Assembly: GCA_963828415.1 (NCBI GenBank)
Contig: CAWHEI010000012.1
Coordinates: 992,001-1,056,000, forward strand
Reading direction: 5' to 3'
Origin: Sva-07 sp963828415
GTDB taxonomy: Bacteria; Actinomycetota; Acidimicrobiia; Acidimicrobiales; Ilumatobacteraceae
Length of the DNA: 64,000 bases
In this document: positions 7,471 to 15,236 of the stretch, piece after piece
Layout: each line of letters opens with the position of its first letter
How positions within the stretch are numbered: the stretch's first letter is position 1
Program-made: the position numbers and the translations under genes
The notes under the pieces: generated by a model
Databases searched by the model: none
Told to the model about the DNA's origin: nothing
Seen by the model: the letters and a program-made list of their open reading frames with translations, nothing else

Positions 7471-8982
7471 ATGACCGTTGCGGTGTTCGCTCTCGACGAT
7501 TCGTTCGCCCGCGAGCTGGTCGGGTTGCACGAGCCGTGGCAGGCCGAGCCGGTGGCGGACCCGTCACTGGTGATCGTCAACGACTCGCTGGCAGGCGATC
7601 TCGGGCTCGATGTCGAGGCGCTGCGCTCGCCTGCCGGTGTGGCGATCCTCGCCGGGAACGAGGCGCCTGCGGACGTCACCACCGTCGCCCAGGCCTACGC
7701 CGGCCACCAGTTCGGTGGGTACTCGCCGCGACTCGGTGACGGGCGGGCGCTACTGCTCGGCGAGTTCGTCGACGGCGGCGGCGCCCGGCGCGACCTCCAC
7801 CTCAAGGGCTCCGGACGTACCCCGTTCGCACGAGGCGGCGACGGCCGCGCTGCGCTCGGGCCGATGTTGCGTGAGTACGTGATCGCCGAGGCGATGCACG
7901 CACTCGGAATCCCCTCCACCCGTGCGCTCGCCGTCGTGGCCACTGGCGACACGATCCTGCGCGAGGTCGACGGTCGGCTCACCGACGTACCCGGTGCCGT
8001 CCTGGCCCGGGTGGCCTCGAGTCATCTGCGCGTCGGGACGTTCCAGTTCGCCGCGGCGACGGGCGATCGGCAGTTGCTCGGGAAGCTGACCGACTACGCG
8101 ATCACACGTCATGCACCTCATGCCGCCGAGGCTGACAATCCTCCACTCGCACTCTTCGATCACGTCGTTGCGGTGCAGGCCTCACTTGTCGCGAAGTGGA
8201 TGGCGGTCGGATTCATCCACGGCGTGATGAACACCGACAACACCACGATCTCGGGCGAGACGATCGACTACGGGCCGTGCGCGTTCATGGACGCGTACGA
8301 CCCGGCCACCGTGTTCAGCTCGATCGACCACGGCGGCCGCTACGCCTACGGCAACCAGCCGGCGATCATCACCTGGAACCTCGCCCGCTTGGCCGAAGCG
8401 ATGTTGCCGCTGTTCGACGACGACACCGACACGGCGATCGAGTCGGCGACCGCTGTGCTGCAGACATTCCCCGAGCGCTTCCAGTCGGCGTGGAGTGTCG
8501 AGATGCACGCCAAGCTCGGCCTCGATGCCGACGTGCCCGGCGGCGACCCTTCAAGCGGCGACCCTTCAAGCGGCGACCGAGTCATCGGCGACCTGCTGGC
8601 ATTGATGGCCGAACAGCGCGTCGACTACACGATGTGCCTACGCGCGCTGTCGTCCGTCGTTCGTGGAGATGCCGCTCCTGCCCGCTCGCTGTTCGGTGAG
8701 CCCGAAGCGTTCGACACGTGGGCGTCGCGATGGCTGGCGCTCGTCGGCGACGACCGTCACGGCGTCGCCCAGCGGATGGATCGGGCGAATCCGATCTACA
8801 TCCCCCGCAACCACATCGTCGAGGAGGTCCTGACGGCCGCGAGTTGGGGCGACCACGACGCACTCGACCAGTTGCTCGCCGTGATCACCCGCCCGTTCGA
8901 CGAGCGGCCGGGCCTCGACCGCTACGCCCGCCCGGCACCCACCGACGGAGCCGACGGCTACCGCACGTTCTGCGGCACCTGA
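7471..8982 (+). CDS. selO: Protein adenylyltransferase SelO (YdiU family)
   Basis: 503 residues, full length. Pseudokinase-fold SelO family: nucleotide loop LHLKGSGRTPFARGGDGRAAL (~109-129), catalytic MNTDN at 253-257 with D256 and N257, and the metal ligand D266 in IDYGPC; the ten-residue spacing matches characterised SelO. It transfers AMP to protein Ser/Thr/Tyr and is linked to redox stress. C-terminal cysteine is present (FCGT), as in family members that are redox regulated. A short in-frame 15-bp repeat encodes GDPSSGDPSSGD at about 355-366. Confidence 0.92.
   Translation: MTVAVFALDDSFARELVGLHEPWQAEPVADPSLVIVNDSLAGDLGLDVEALRSPAGVAILAGNEAPADVTTVAQAYAGHQFGGYSPRLGDGRALLLGEFVDGGGARRDLHLKGSGRTPFARGGDGRAALGPMLREYVIAEAMHALGIPSTRALAVVATGDTILREVDGRLTDVPGAVLARVASSHLRVGTFQFAAATGDRQLLGKLTDYAITRHAPHAAEADNPPLALFDHVVAVQASLVAKWMAVGFIHGVMNTDNTTISGETIDYGPCAFMDAYDPATVFSSIDHGGRYAYGNQPAIITWNLARLAEAMLPLFDDDTDTAIESATAVLQTFPERFQSAWSVEMHAKLGLDADVPGGDPSSGDPSSGDRVIGDLLALMAEQRVDYTMCLRALSSVVRGDAAPARSLFGEPEAFDTWASRWLALVGDDRHGVAQRMDRANPIYIPRNHIVEEVLTAASWGDHDALDQLLAVITRPFDERPGLDRYARPAPTDGADGYRTFCGT
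8540..8577 (+). repeat. 15-bp tandem repeat inside selO (2.5 copies)
   Basis: CGGCGACCCTTCAAG occurs twice followed by CGGCGACC. It is in frame and adds a Gly-Asp-Pro-Ser-Ser repeat between conserved blocks, probably in a surface loop. Confidence 0.8.
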
Positions 8983-9056
8983 TCTGCGCCCCGACCGTCC
9001 TCGACCCGATCTGGGCCCCTGGCATGCCGGAAACCGGGACCGGACGGGCGCAGATC
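8981..9056. repeat. Family C inverted repeat (GATCTGCGCC / GGGCGCAGATC)
   Basis: The arms GATCTGCGCCC and GGGCGCAGATC flank about 55 bases with internal GATCTGGGCCC and pairing GC segments. It begins at the selO stop codon. A second member lies at 44224-44302. Confidence 0.65.
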
Positions 9057-9077
9057 GAGTCGCAGCGCCGACCCGAC

Positions 9078-9131
9078 CCGTTTGTGCGCAGATTCGGGTG
9101 GAGCGGCCCACCGGAAATGCAACGCAAACGG
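9078..9131. repeat. Family B inverted repeat, copy 1
   Basis: Starts CCGTTTGTGCGCAGATTCGG and ends GGAAATGCAACGCAAACG, with an inner GGTGG/CCACC pairing. It lies between the convergent ends of selO and the FGE gene. Compare copies at 11036, 31981, 39442, 39515, 56193, 57215 and 57909. Confidence 0.75.
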
Positions 9132-9180
9132 GGTGGGGTGACGGTGTCAGTGGCGTGACGGTGTCAGTTGGGTGACGGCG
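9132..9180. repeat. Short tandem repeats of GTGACGG(T/C)GTCAG
   Basis: Three imperfect units of about 16-17 bases (GTGACGGTGTCAGT, GTGACGGTGTCAGT, GTGACGGCGTCAGC) lie just beyond the FGE stop. Each unit is a small palindrome (TGACNNNGTCA). No function is apparent. Confidence 0.6.
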
Positions 9181-10113
9181 TCAGCGGGCGACGCGGAAGC
9201 CGATGTTGCCGGTGGCGCTGTCGGGGGTGTTGGCACTGCGGGCGCCGACTCGGTAGCGGTTGCAGTACGAGTCGTGGCACAGGTACGACCCACCGCGCAT
9301 CACCCGGTGCGTGCCGCCGGGCGGGCCTGCGGGATCGATGCGGGGTGAGCGTCGCTCGCTCTCGCGGTAGGTGTCGGGCGAGAACCAGTCGGCGCACCAC
9401 TCCCACACGTTGCCCGAGGTCTCGTACAGCCCGTACGCATTGGGCGGGAACGAGCGCACCGGCGCTGTCCCGGCAAACCCATCGGCGACCGTGTTGACGC
9501 CGGGGAACTCGCCTTGGAACACGTTCATCCGGTGCTCGCCACCCGGCTCGAGGTCGTCACCCCACGGGAAGCGCTGACGGTCGAGGCCACCACGAGCGGC
9601 GAACTCCCACTCGGCCTCGGTCGGCAGCCGGGTGCCGCTCCACCGGCAGTAGGCCATCGCGTCGTCCCAAGTGACGTGCACCACGGGATGGTCGGCGATG
9701 TCGGCGAACGTGGTGTGCGGTCCGGCGGGGTGACGCCAATCAGCGCCCTCGATCTGACGCCACCATGGCGCGGCGGCCACACCGCGGGTCGGGGGGAAGT
9801 CGGCAGGGAGGAGGCCTCCGAACACGAACGACCAGCCGTCGGATTCGGCGAGCGTGACGTAGCCGGAGGCGTCGCAGAAGGCAGCGAACTCGGCGTTGGT
9901 GACCGTCGTCGGCGCGATCGAGAACGGCCGCAGCTGTACCTGGTGGACCGGACCCTCACCGTCGGAGCGATACCCATCCCCGTCCGGAGCACCCATCCAG
10001 AACTCGCCACCTGCCAGCTCGACGAGTTCCACATCGATGCGGCCGGCCTCGACGCCCGACTGCTCCGAACGTGAGGTCGGCGATTCGTTCGACGGAGAAC
10101 AACATGCGCTCAT
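9181..10113 (-). CDS. Formylglycine-generating enzyme (sulfatase-modifying factor family)
   Basis: 310 residues from ATG 10113 (MSACCSPS); the longer frame would overlap the divergent heliorhodopsin start. FGE-sulfatase domain throughout: GGEFWMGAPDGDGYRSDGEGP near the start, FADIADHPVVHVTWDDAMAYCRW, TEAEWEFAARGG, and RGGSYLCHDSYCNRYRVGARS near the end with C279 and C284. This cysteine pair is the copper-binding catalytic pair of true FGEs and is absent from most generic SUMF1-domain proteins. It should oxidise the cysteine of the CxPxR motif in the sulfatase at 1379-2959. Confidence 0.92.
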   Translation of the reverse strand: MSACCSPSNESPTSRSEQSGVEAGRIDVELVELAGGEFWMGAPDGDGYRSDGEGPVHQVQLRPFSIAPTTVTNAEFAAFCDASGYVTLAESDGWSFVFGGLLPADFPPTRGVAAAPWWRQIEGADWRHPAGPHTTFADIADHPVVHVTWDDAMAYCRWSGTRLPTEAEWEFAARGGLDRQRFPWGDDLEPGGEHRMNVFQGEFPGVNTVADGFAGTAPVRSFPPNAYGLYETSGNVWEWCADWFSPDTYRESERRSPRIDPAGPPGGTHRVMRGGSYLCHDSYCNRYRVGARSANTPDSATGNIGFRVAR

Positions 10114-10195
10114 CAACGCCAGCTTGGCACAGGTGGGGAAGAATGTGACCGGCGCGATCTGTTCGAGATCAGCGACGACGGGGAAGGTTCCGAAG

Positions 10196-11020
10196 ATGCC
10201 CACCAAGATCAGCGACAGCGGCTACAACCCCCGCAAACCCGAGTCGGTCGACGACGGTCCGGTGGTGGCAACCGGAGTGACGCCGGAGCGGTTGGCCAAT
10301 CTCCGCATCTGGAACATCGGGCTCACGGTCCTCCACGCCGTGCAGGCAGTGCTGATCGTGGTGTTGTCGGGCGACTTCGTGATTCAGGTCGTGTCGACGT
10401 TCCCCGAAGGCCCGCCGGGCACCCGCGTGCCGATCGCCGAGCCGCTGTTCGACGTGCGCGTCGGCTTCGCCATCGGGTTGTTCCTCGCCCTTGCCGCGAT
10501 CGACCACCTGGTGACGTCGACGTTCGCCCGATCGACGTACGAGGACGACCTGCGCGGCGGCATCAACCGATTCCGGTGGGTCGAGTACTCGGTGAGCGCC
10601 ACGATCATGATCCTGCTGATCGGGTTCTACAGCGGCATCACGAACATCACCGCCGTGGTTGCCGTGGTCGGCGCCAACGTGGCGATGATCCTGTTCGGCT
10701 GGCTCCAGGAACGCATGAACCCGCCGGGGCGTGCGACGACCACGATGATGCCGTTCTGGTTCGGCACGATCGCCGGCATCGCCCCCTGGGTCGGGATCCT
10801 GATCCAGATCGTCGGCTCGAAGACCGTGCCCGGCTTCGTGTACGGCATCGTGATCGTGCAGTTCGTGCTGTTCTTCACCTTCGCCGTCAACCAGTGGCTG
10901 CAGTACCGCGGCATCGGCAAGTGGACCGACTACATCTACGGCGAGAAGGTGTACCTCGTGCTGAGCCTCGCGGCAAAGTCGTTGCTCGCCTGGCAGATCT
11001 ACTTCCCCAGCCTCGACTGA
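10196..11020 (+). CDS. Heliorhodopsin
   Basis: 274 residues from ATG 10196, preceded by GGGGAAGG as ribosome binding site. Seven hydrophobic helices. Retinal-protein hallmarks of heliorhodopsin: INRFRWVEYSVSATIMI with E130 as Schiff-base counterion, and LSLAAKSLLAWQIY with K261 as the retinal-binding lysine in the last helix. The conserved helix-2 histidine fits H104. The family has inverted topology (N-terminus inside) and a slow photocycle; its role is debated (sensor or enzyme regulator rather than pump). No carotenoid cleavage or crt genes are nearby, so retinal must be made elsewhere or taken up. It is convergent with the surface-protein locus. Confidence 0.9.
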   Translation: MPTKISDSGYNPRKPESVDDGPVVATGVTPERLANLRIWNIGLTVLHAVQAVLIVVLSGDFVIQVVSTFPEGPPGTRVPIAEPLFDVRVGFAIGLFLALAAIDHLVTSTFARSTYEDDLRGGINRFRWVEYSVSATIMILLIGFYSGITNITAVVAVVGANVAMILFGWLQERMNPPGRATTTMMPFWFGTIAGIAPWVGILIQIVGSKTVPGFVYGIVIVQFVLFFTFAVNQWLQYRGIGKWTDYIYGEKVYLVLSLAAKSLLAWQIYFPSLD

Positions 11021-11035
11021 CCGACCCACGTCTCC

Positions 11036-11087
11036 CGTTTGCGTGACGTTGCCGGCGGGGCGGGTCACCAGAAATGCAGCGCAAACG
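11036..11087. repeat. Family B inverted repeat, copy 2
   Basis: CCGTTTGCGTGACGTTGCCG to GAAATGCAGCGCAAACG, 16 bases after the heliorhodopsin stop and 40 bases before the end of the convergent anchored-protein gene. The position is typical of a bidirectional terminator. Confidence 0.75.
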
Positions 11088-11127
11088 ACGGTCGTCGTTC
11101 CCGTGATGGTCTCTGCGTCCTGTCGGG

Positions 11128-12126
11128 TCAGCCGACGAGCTGAGGCTGTCGCCGGTCGCTGTCGCTGTGATCGCGCGTGTCGTCGACCACGGCGGTTCCG
11201 TCACCGTCACGTGGTGAGTCGATGAACGGATTGTCGAGCGGATCAGCCCGACCGCGATTGCGGCGAACGCGCATGAGCAGGCGAACGGCGAGGATGAGCA
11301 CGTCCACCGCGAGCACGACGACCAGGACCCACAACAACCACGCGCTGCGACTGGACGTGTCGGTTGCCGTGATCGACGGACCCACACCGGACGCTGTGAC
11401 GCGCCATTGTGCTTCACCCAGACTGAGCGAGGGCAGTTCGACATCGAGGAGTTGTGTCACGGTCTGGCCGGGTTCGATGACCTCGATGTGGTCGGCGTCG
11501 ATGGCGGCGAGTTCCTCGGTCGGAGTGCGGCCCACCTGGCCCGACAGCCGGACGTTCCGCACTGCGGTGTTCGAGCGGTTCTTGACGCTGACGTCGACCG
11601 TGTAGGTCTTCGGACCGCCGACGCTCGAACGGATCCCGTCCATCAATCCCGCTTCGGCAGGCTCCACCTTCACGTCGACCGTCAGGGGCTGGACGAAGCC
11701 GGTGGGCGCCACCGGCTGCGTGGTCGGGTGTCCGACGATCGTGATCGGCGTGGCGGCGACTTCGTCGTTGTTCGGACTCGAGACGCGCACGATGCACGGG
11801 CACGGCGCCGGAGGGACCGCCACCGGCGAGCGCGACGTGGTGGTCGCTGCGGTACGACTCAACGGCAGACCGTCGGATTCGGTCATGTTGCAGTCCATCG
11901 AGCCCCGCAGGCCGTCGTTGCCGCAGAACGCGACCACGACGCTGCGAGCCTCGAAGCCCTCGAGCGTGTAGACGGCGAAGTCTCCTGGCGAGAGCTGTGT
12001 GGTCTCGAGGGTGACCGACGGACCGGTGACGCTGGTCTGAGCAGCGACCGGGGCTCCGAGCGCGAGGGTCATCAGGCCGGCAAATCCGACCACGAGCCGT
12101 GCGAAGGTGCCCCTGTCCGATGTCAT
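11128..12126 (-). CDS. Secreted membrane-anchored surface protein, function unknown
   Basis: 332 residues. Signal peptide (LVVGFAGLMTLALGAPVAAQ, cleavage near 29-30), an extracellular region with a four-cysteine patch (VVAFCGND, SMDCNM, PCPCIV), then an immunoglobulin-like stretch about 155-265 (LTVDVKVEPAEAG, VSVKNRSNTAVRNVRLSG), a transmembrane helix at about 270-292 and a basic/acidic cytoplasmic tail. Its ATG overlaps the stop of the DUF916 gene, so it is the last gene of the WxL-like module. The CARDB/DUF11-like region suggests cell-surface scaffolding. No enzyme motif is visible. Confidence 0.75.
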   Translation of the reverse strand: MTSDRGTFARLVVGFAGLMTLALGAPVAAQTSVTGPSVTLETTQLSPGDFAVYTLEGFEARSVVVAFCGNDGLRGSMDCNMTESDGLPLSRTAATTTSRSPVAVPPAPCPCIVRVSSPNNDEVAATPITIVGHPTTQPVAPTGFVQPLTVDVKVEPAEAGLMDGIRSSVGGPKTYTVDVSVKNRSNTAVRNVRLSGQVGRTPTEELAAIDADHIEVIEPGQTVTQLLDVELPSLSLGEAQWRVTASGVGPSITATDTSSRSAWLLWVLVVVLAVDVLILAVRLLMRVRRNRGRADPLDNPFIDSPRDGDGTAVVDDTRDHSDSDRRQPQLVG

Positions 12127-13241
12127 GTCGGCTGGTGCTCGACGACGGTGACGTCGATCTCGTACCGGTCCGAGTCGTCGTCGATCGGGCCATCGACGTC
12201 GGCGCGCTGATGGCGGCGGTATGCACGCAGGGCGAGCAGGCCGAACAGGATGGCGACGAGGACGAGCAGCACGCCGATCGGCAGCGCCAAGGTGGATCCG
12301 CTGGCGCTCACCGCGCTGACCTCGATGTCCTCGCTCGTCGGTTCGACATCGATGGTGGTGCGGGCCAGGCCGAGCGCCGGCACCGAGTCGAATTCGACGG
12401 TCAGGGTCACCGACGACCCCGGCAGCAGCTCAGGGACGTCAACCGCTGGCGCGGTCACTTCGCCGATACCGAACGGCCCGCCCACCGCCGCGGTGGCGGT
12501 GCCGCCGAGGCGGGTATTGCCGCGGTTCTCGACCACGTAGGTCACCGTGGCGCTTCCGGCGAGCGGGTTGAGAGCCGGGCTGTAGTCGGTGGAGACGTCG
12601 GTGACGGCGAGCTCAGCGGTCAGCGGTCCGTTGACACGGATGAGCAGACGGGTTCCGGTGCGGCGGTCGAGGCGCACGACCTGATCGCCGCCGGTACTGA
12701 CCGCCTCGTTGGAGGCGAGCAGTGCCCCGGTGTAGTCGCCAGGCGCAGCGCCGTCGGGGATCGTGATCGTGATCGGGATGGTCGCCTGCTCGCCGGCGTT
12801 GACCGTGATGACGTGCTGCGGCAGGGCGACCCAGGCGCCCGCACCAGTGGGGGCATCGGCGCCGGGGAGGAAGTCGACTTCACCGGTCGGCGTGTTGAAC
12901 GCGTCGGTGCCGTAGATCTGGAAGATCAACTGGGCGTTGCCGTAGTTGTAGAGCGTCACGGCGTCGTCGATGACGGTGCCGGGCTCGGCGGTGTACGACA
13001 GGTTCGGGCGGTTGCCGGCTTCGCTCGGATCGTCGGATCCTGCGGGCGCGAGTGCCCAGCTGTGCACGACCTCGCCGCCAGGTGGTTGCAGGACCGACCC
13101 GTCGTCGGGTGGGACCTGTTCATCGACCGGAGGGGTGGAGGTCGACGGGTCGTCGGTCTGTGCGATCGTTGCGCCGGGGGCAGCGGCGAGGAGCGCTGCG
13201 AGGAGGCCGGCGGTGACGGTGATTCGTCGCCAAGTCGTCAT
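12123..13241 (-). CDS. DUF916-like (WxL-interacting type) surface protein
   Basis: 372 residues from ATG 13241 (MTTWRRITVT); the frame is open upstream but that part lacks signal-peptide character. Signal peptide to about residue 28, Pro/Asp-rich spacer, then YTAEPGTVIDDAVTLYNYGNAQLIFQIYGTDAFNTPTGE, which matches DUF916, and a second beta-rich part from about 200 (ENRGNTRLGGTATAAVGG). One C-terminal helix (ALPIGVLLVLVAILFGLLAL) and a charged cytoplasmic tail. In Firmicutes, DUF916 proteins pair with WxL proteins and bind peptidoglycan; the upstream gene here has a WxL-like tail. Confidence 0.8.
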   Translation of the reverse strand: MTTWRRITVTAGLLAALLAAAPGATIAQTDDPSTSTPPVDEQVPPDDGSVLQPPGGEVVHSWALAPAGSDDPSEAGNRPNLSYTAEPGTVIDDAVTLYNYGNAQLIFQIYGTDAFNTPTGEVDFLPGADAPTGAGAWVALPQHVITVNAGEQATIPITITIPDGAAPGDYTGALLASNEAVSTGGDQVVRLDRRTGTRLLIRVNGPLTAELAVTDVSTDYSPALNPLAGSATVTYVVENRGNTRLGGTATAAVGGPFGIGEVTAPAVDVPELLPGSSVTLTVEFDSVPALGLARTTIDVEPTSEDIEVSAVSASGSTLALPIGVLLVLVAILFGLLALRAYRRHQRADVDGPIDDDSDRYEIDVTVVEHQPT

Positions 13242-13349
13242 CGGTGGTGCTTTCGTGTCGGAACGCCGAGGGCGGTGCGGGGCGACAGAGCCGTCCCGCA
13301 CCGCCTCACGGTGTGTCAGTGGTTGTTGTTCAGTCGGCTGATCCGAAGA

Positions 13350-15212
13350 TCAGACGACCGTGAAGTTGAGCAGACCGACGTAATCGTCGGTCGGGGTGTC
13401 CGTGGGAATCAGGAGCTGGAGACGGGCGTCGAACTCGCTGATACCGAGGCCGGCACCGGCTGCAGCCGAACCCAGCACCGAACCGGAACCGAGGCCCGGT
13501 GTGGCGTTGGCGACGCCCGTACCGGGGGCCACTGCGGGACCGGTCGTGATCGTCTGGTTCGCGGTGTTGCTCTGCAGCTGCGGGATCCAGCCCATCCAGT
13601 CACCGTCGAAGGTGTTCGCCGGCGTGTTGATGCCGATGAAGTCCGTCATGGCGCCCGAGAGGGTCCAACCGCCGTCGCTGTCACGGGTGTCCGACACGGT
13701 CACTTCGTCGATGCGACCGTCGGCCTTGAAGTACAGGCCGGCGCCGTCACCAGTGGTGACGATCGACGAGGTGCCGAGTTCGATCCCGCACTCGGTCGGG
13801 TAGGTCGGAGGTGCCGGGAACGGGTAGTTGTCGAACTCCGGATCGACCTGGACGCCGGGCGTGGCCAGGTCGATGTCGGGCGACGCACCCGTCTGATCAG
13901 CGCTGGCAGCGATCGCCGGCAGGTCGGTCGGGAAGCCAGGGACCGTGTCGACACCCGTGTAGGCCGGGATGTCACCGTTCACGCCGCAACGCTGCGTGAG
14001 GATGAGCTGACCGACCGGGCGGGTGACGGTGATGCGCTGCTGGATGATCGACGTCGGGTTCACCGATCCCTGGACCGTCGACGCCGCTCCGGTGACCGGC
14101 GGGGCGTAGGCGGGCTGCAGAGTGAAGGTGTACAGCGTGCCGGGCTCGAGACCCGTCACGACCTGCGAACTCGCGCCGGCGCCAATCGCGTACGAGTCCG
14201 GGGCCGGAGCCGCCGGAGCCGGAGCCACGGTCAGGGTGTAGCCCGTCGGCACAACGACGGTCGGCGACGTCCAGCTGATGGTCGCCTCACCCGATCCACC
14301 GACACCAGCGGTGTAGGTGAGCGGGATCGCCGGCTGTGCACCGATCGCTGGGATGAAGCTCACGACGTTCGAGGCCGGACTGTCGCCCACCGAGTTCGTC
14401 GCGATCATCGACACCGAGTACTCCGTGCCTGTCGTCAGACTGCCGACCTCGAACGACGACGCTCCAGGTGCGACGGCAATCGGGGCGAAGGCCGGGCCAG
14501 CCGGGTTGAGCGGTGTCACCGTGGCCGTGTAACCGGTGACAGCAGGCGATGCCGCCGTCTGGGTGAAGTTCACCGTGGCCGACGTCGGCGCGACGTTGAC
14601 CGCCCCGATCACCGGTGCCGAAGGAGCCTCCGAGAGGTCGGTCGTCCACGAGAACACGCCAGCCGACTCGGTGACCCGAATCTCCGTGTTCCAGTATCGA
14701 GCGTTTTCACGGACGGCCAAGCCGTTCACGGCGTTTGCGTTGTAGCACGCGATACCGACGTTGTAATCACCCGGAGCGAGCGGCGTCGTCGCAAACGTCT
14801 GCGCGAGTGACAGGTCGGGGAACGACACGATCAGGCCATCGACCAAGTTCGGGAAGATGTTCCGTTGCAGGTTCCCACCGGTATCACGCAGGGCTACCGT
14901 GCGCCCGGTACCCGCCGAAACCGGCGAACCGGCTGCCGAGAAGGTGAGCGCTGCGGGGTCGTCGGCGGTGAGATACGGCGAGAAGAACCAGCCCTGCGTG
15001 TTGTCGCCTGGGCAAGCCTGGTTCGGTGGGCTGAATGTGAAGTTGAATGGGGTCGCAAACGTGCCGCTGCCTGGCGTGAGCGCGACGGCACTTTGCGGCG
15101 GAGTGCCCGGTGGCAGGGCGTTGGCGACATCGGACACTGCCGATGCACCGAAGACCGTGCCCACAGCGAGAACCGCTGCGATGCCGGTCTTCCATCGTGA
15201 AGACATTTTCAC
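13350..15212 (-). CDS. Secreted fibronectin-type protein with WxL-like C-terminus
   Basis: 620 residues from GTG 15212, which has AGGA eight bases upstream; an ATG at 15206 is the alternative. Signal peptide ending near ADVANA-LPPG. Module 1 (~33-190): GTPP, QACPGDN, PGDYNVGIACYNA, ARYWNTEIRV, shared with 19039-20294 and, less strictly, 20293-21037. Then two fibronectin III-like repeats (~198-290 and ~300-385). The last ~230 residues resemble a WxL domain: VTVSDTRDSDGGWTLSGAMTDF and the final DDYVGLLNFTVV. No membrane anchor, so non-covalent wall attachment is likely, perhaps via the DUF916 protein encoded next. Confidence 0.75.
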   Translation of the reverse strand: MKMSSRWKTGIAAVLAVGTVFGASAVSDVANALPPGTPPQSAVALTPGSGTFATPFNFTFSPPNQACPGDNTQGWFFSPYLTADDPAALTFSAAGSPVSAGTGRTVALRDTGGNLQRNIFPNLVDGLIVSFPDLSLAQTFATTPLAPGDYNVGIACYNANAVNGLAVRENARYWNTEIRVTESAGVFSWTTDLSEAPSAPVIGAVNVAPTSATVNFTQTAASPAVTGYTATVTPLNPAGPAFAPIAVAPGASSFEVGSLTTGTEYSVSMIATNSVGDSPASNVVSFIPAIGAQPAIPLTYTAGVGGSGEATISWTSPTVVVPTGYTLTVAPAPAAPAPDSYAIGAGASSQVVTGLEPGTLYTFTLQPAYAPPVTGAASTVQGSVNPTSIIQQRITVTRPVGQLILTQRCGVNGDIPAYTGVDTVPGFPTDLPAIAASADQTGASPDIDLATPGVQVDPEFDNYPFPAPPTYPTECGIELGTSSIVTTGDGAGLYFKADGRIDEVTVSDTRDSDGGWTLSGAMTDFIGINTPANTFDGDWMGWIPQLQSNTANQTITTGPAVAPGTGVANATPGLGSGSVLGSAAAGAGLGISEFDARLQLLIPTDTPTDDYVGLLNFTVV

Positions 15213-15236
15213 TGGATGAATCCTTTCGAAGGGTGT

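Noticed and set aside
12099..14810. Very long plus-strand ORF (903 codons) opposite the DUF916 and WxL-like genes
   Set aside because: It is antisense to well-supported genes, is rich in Arg/Gly/Asp/Val without recognisable domains, and arises from the codon bias of high-GC DNA. The same applies to long antisense ORFs at 5407-6942, 19720-21573, 35386-37350, 39303-41945, 42856-44499, 48339-50225 and 58518-60476.
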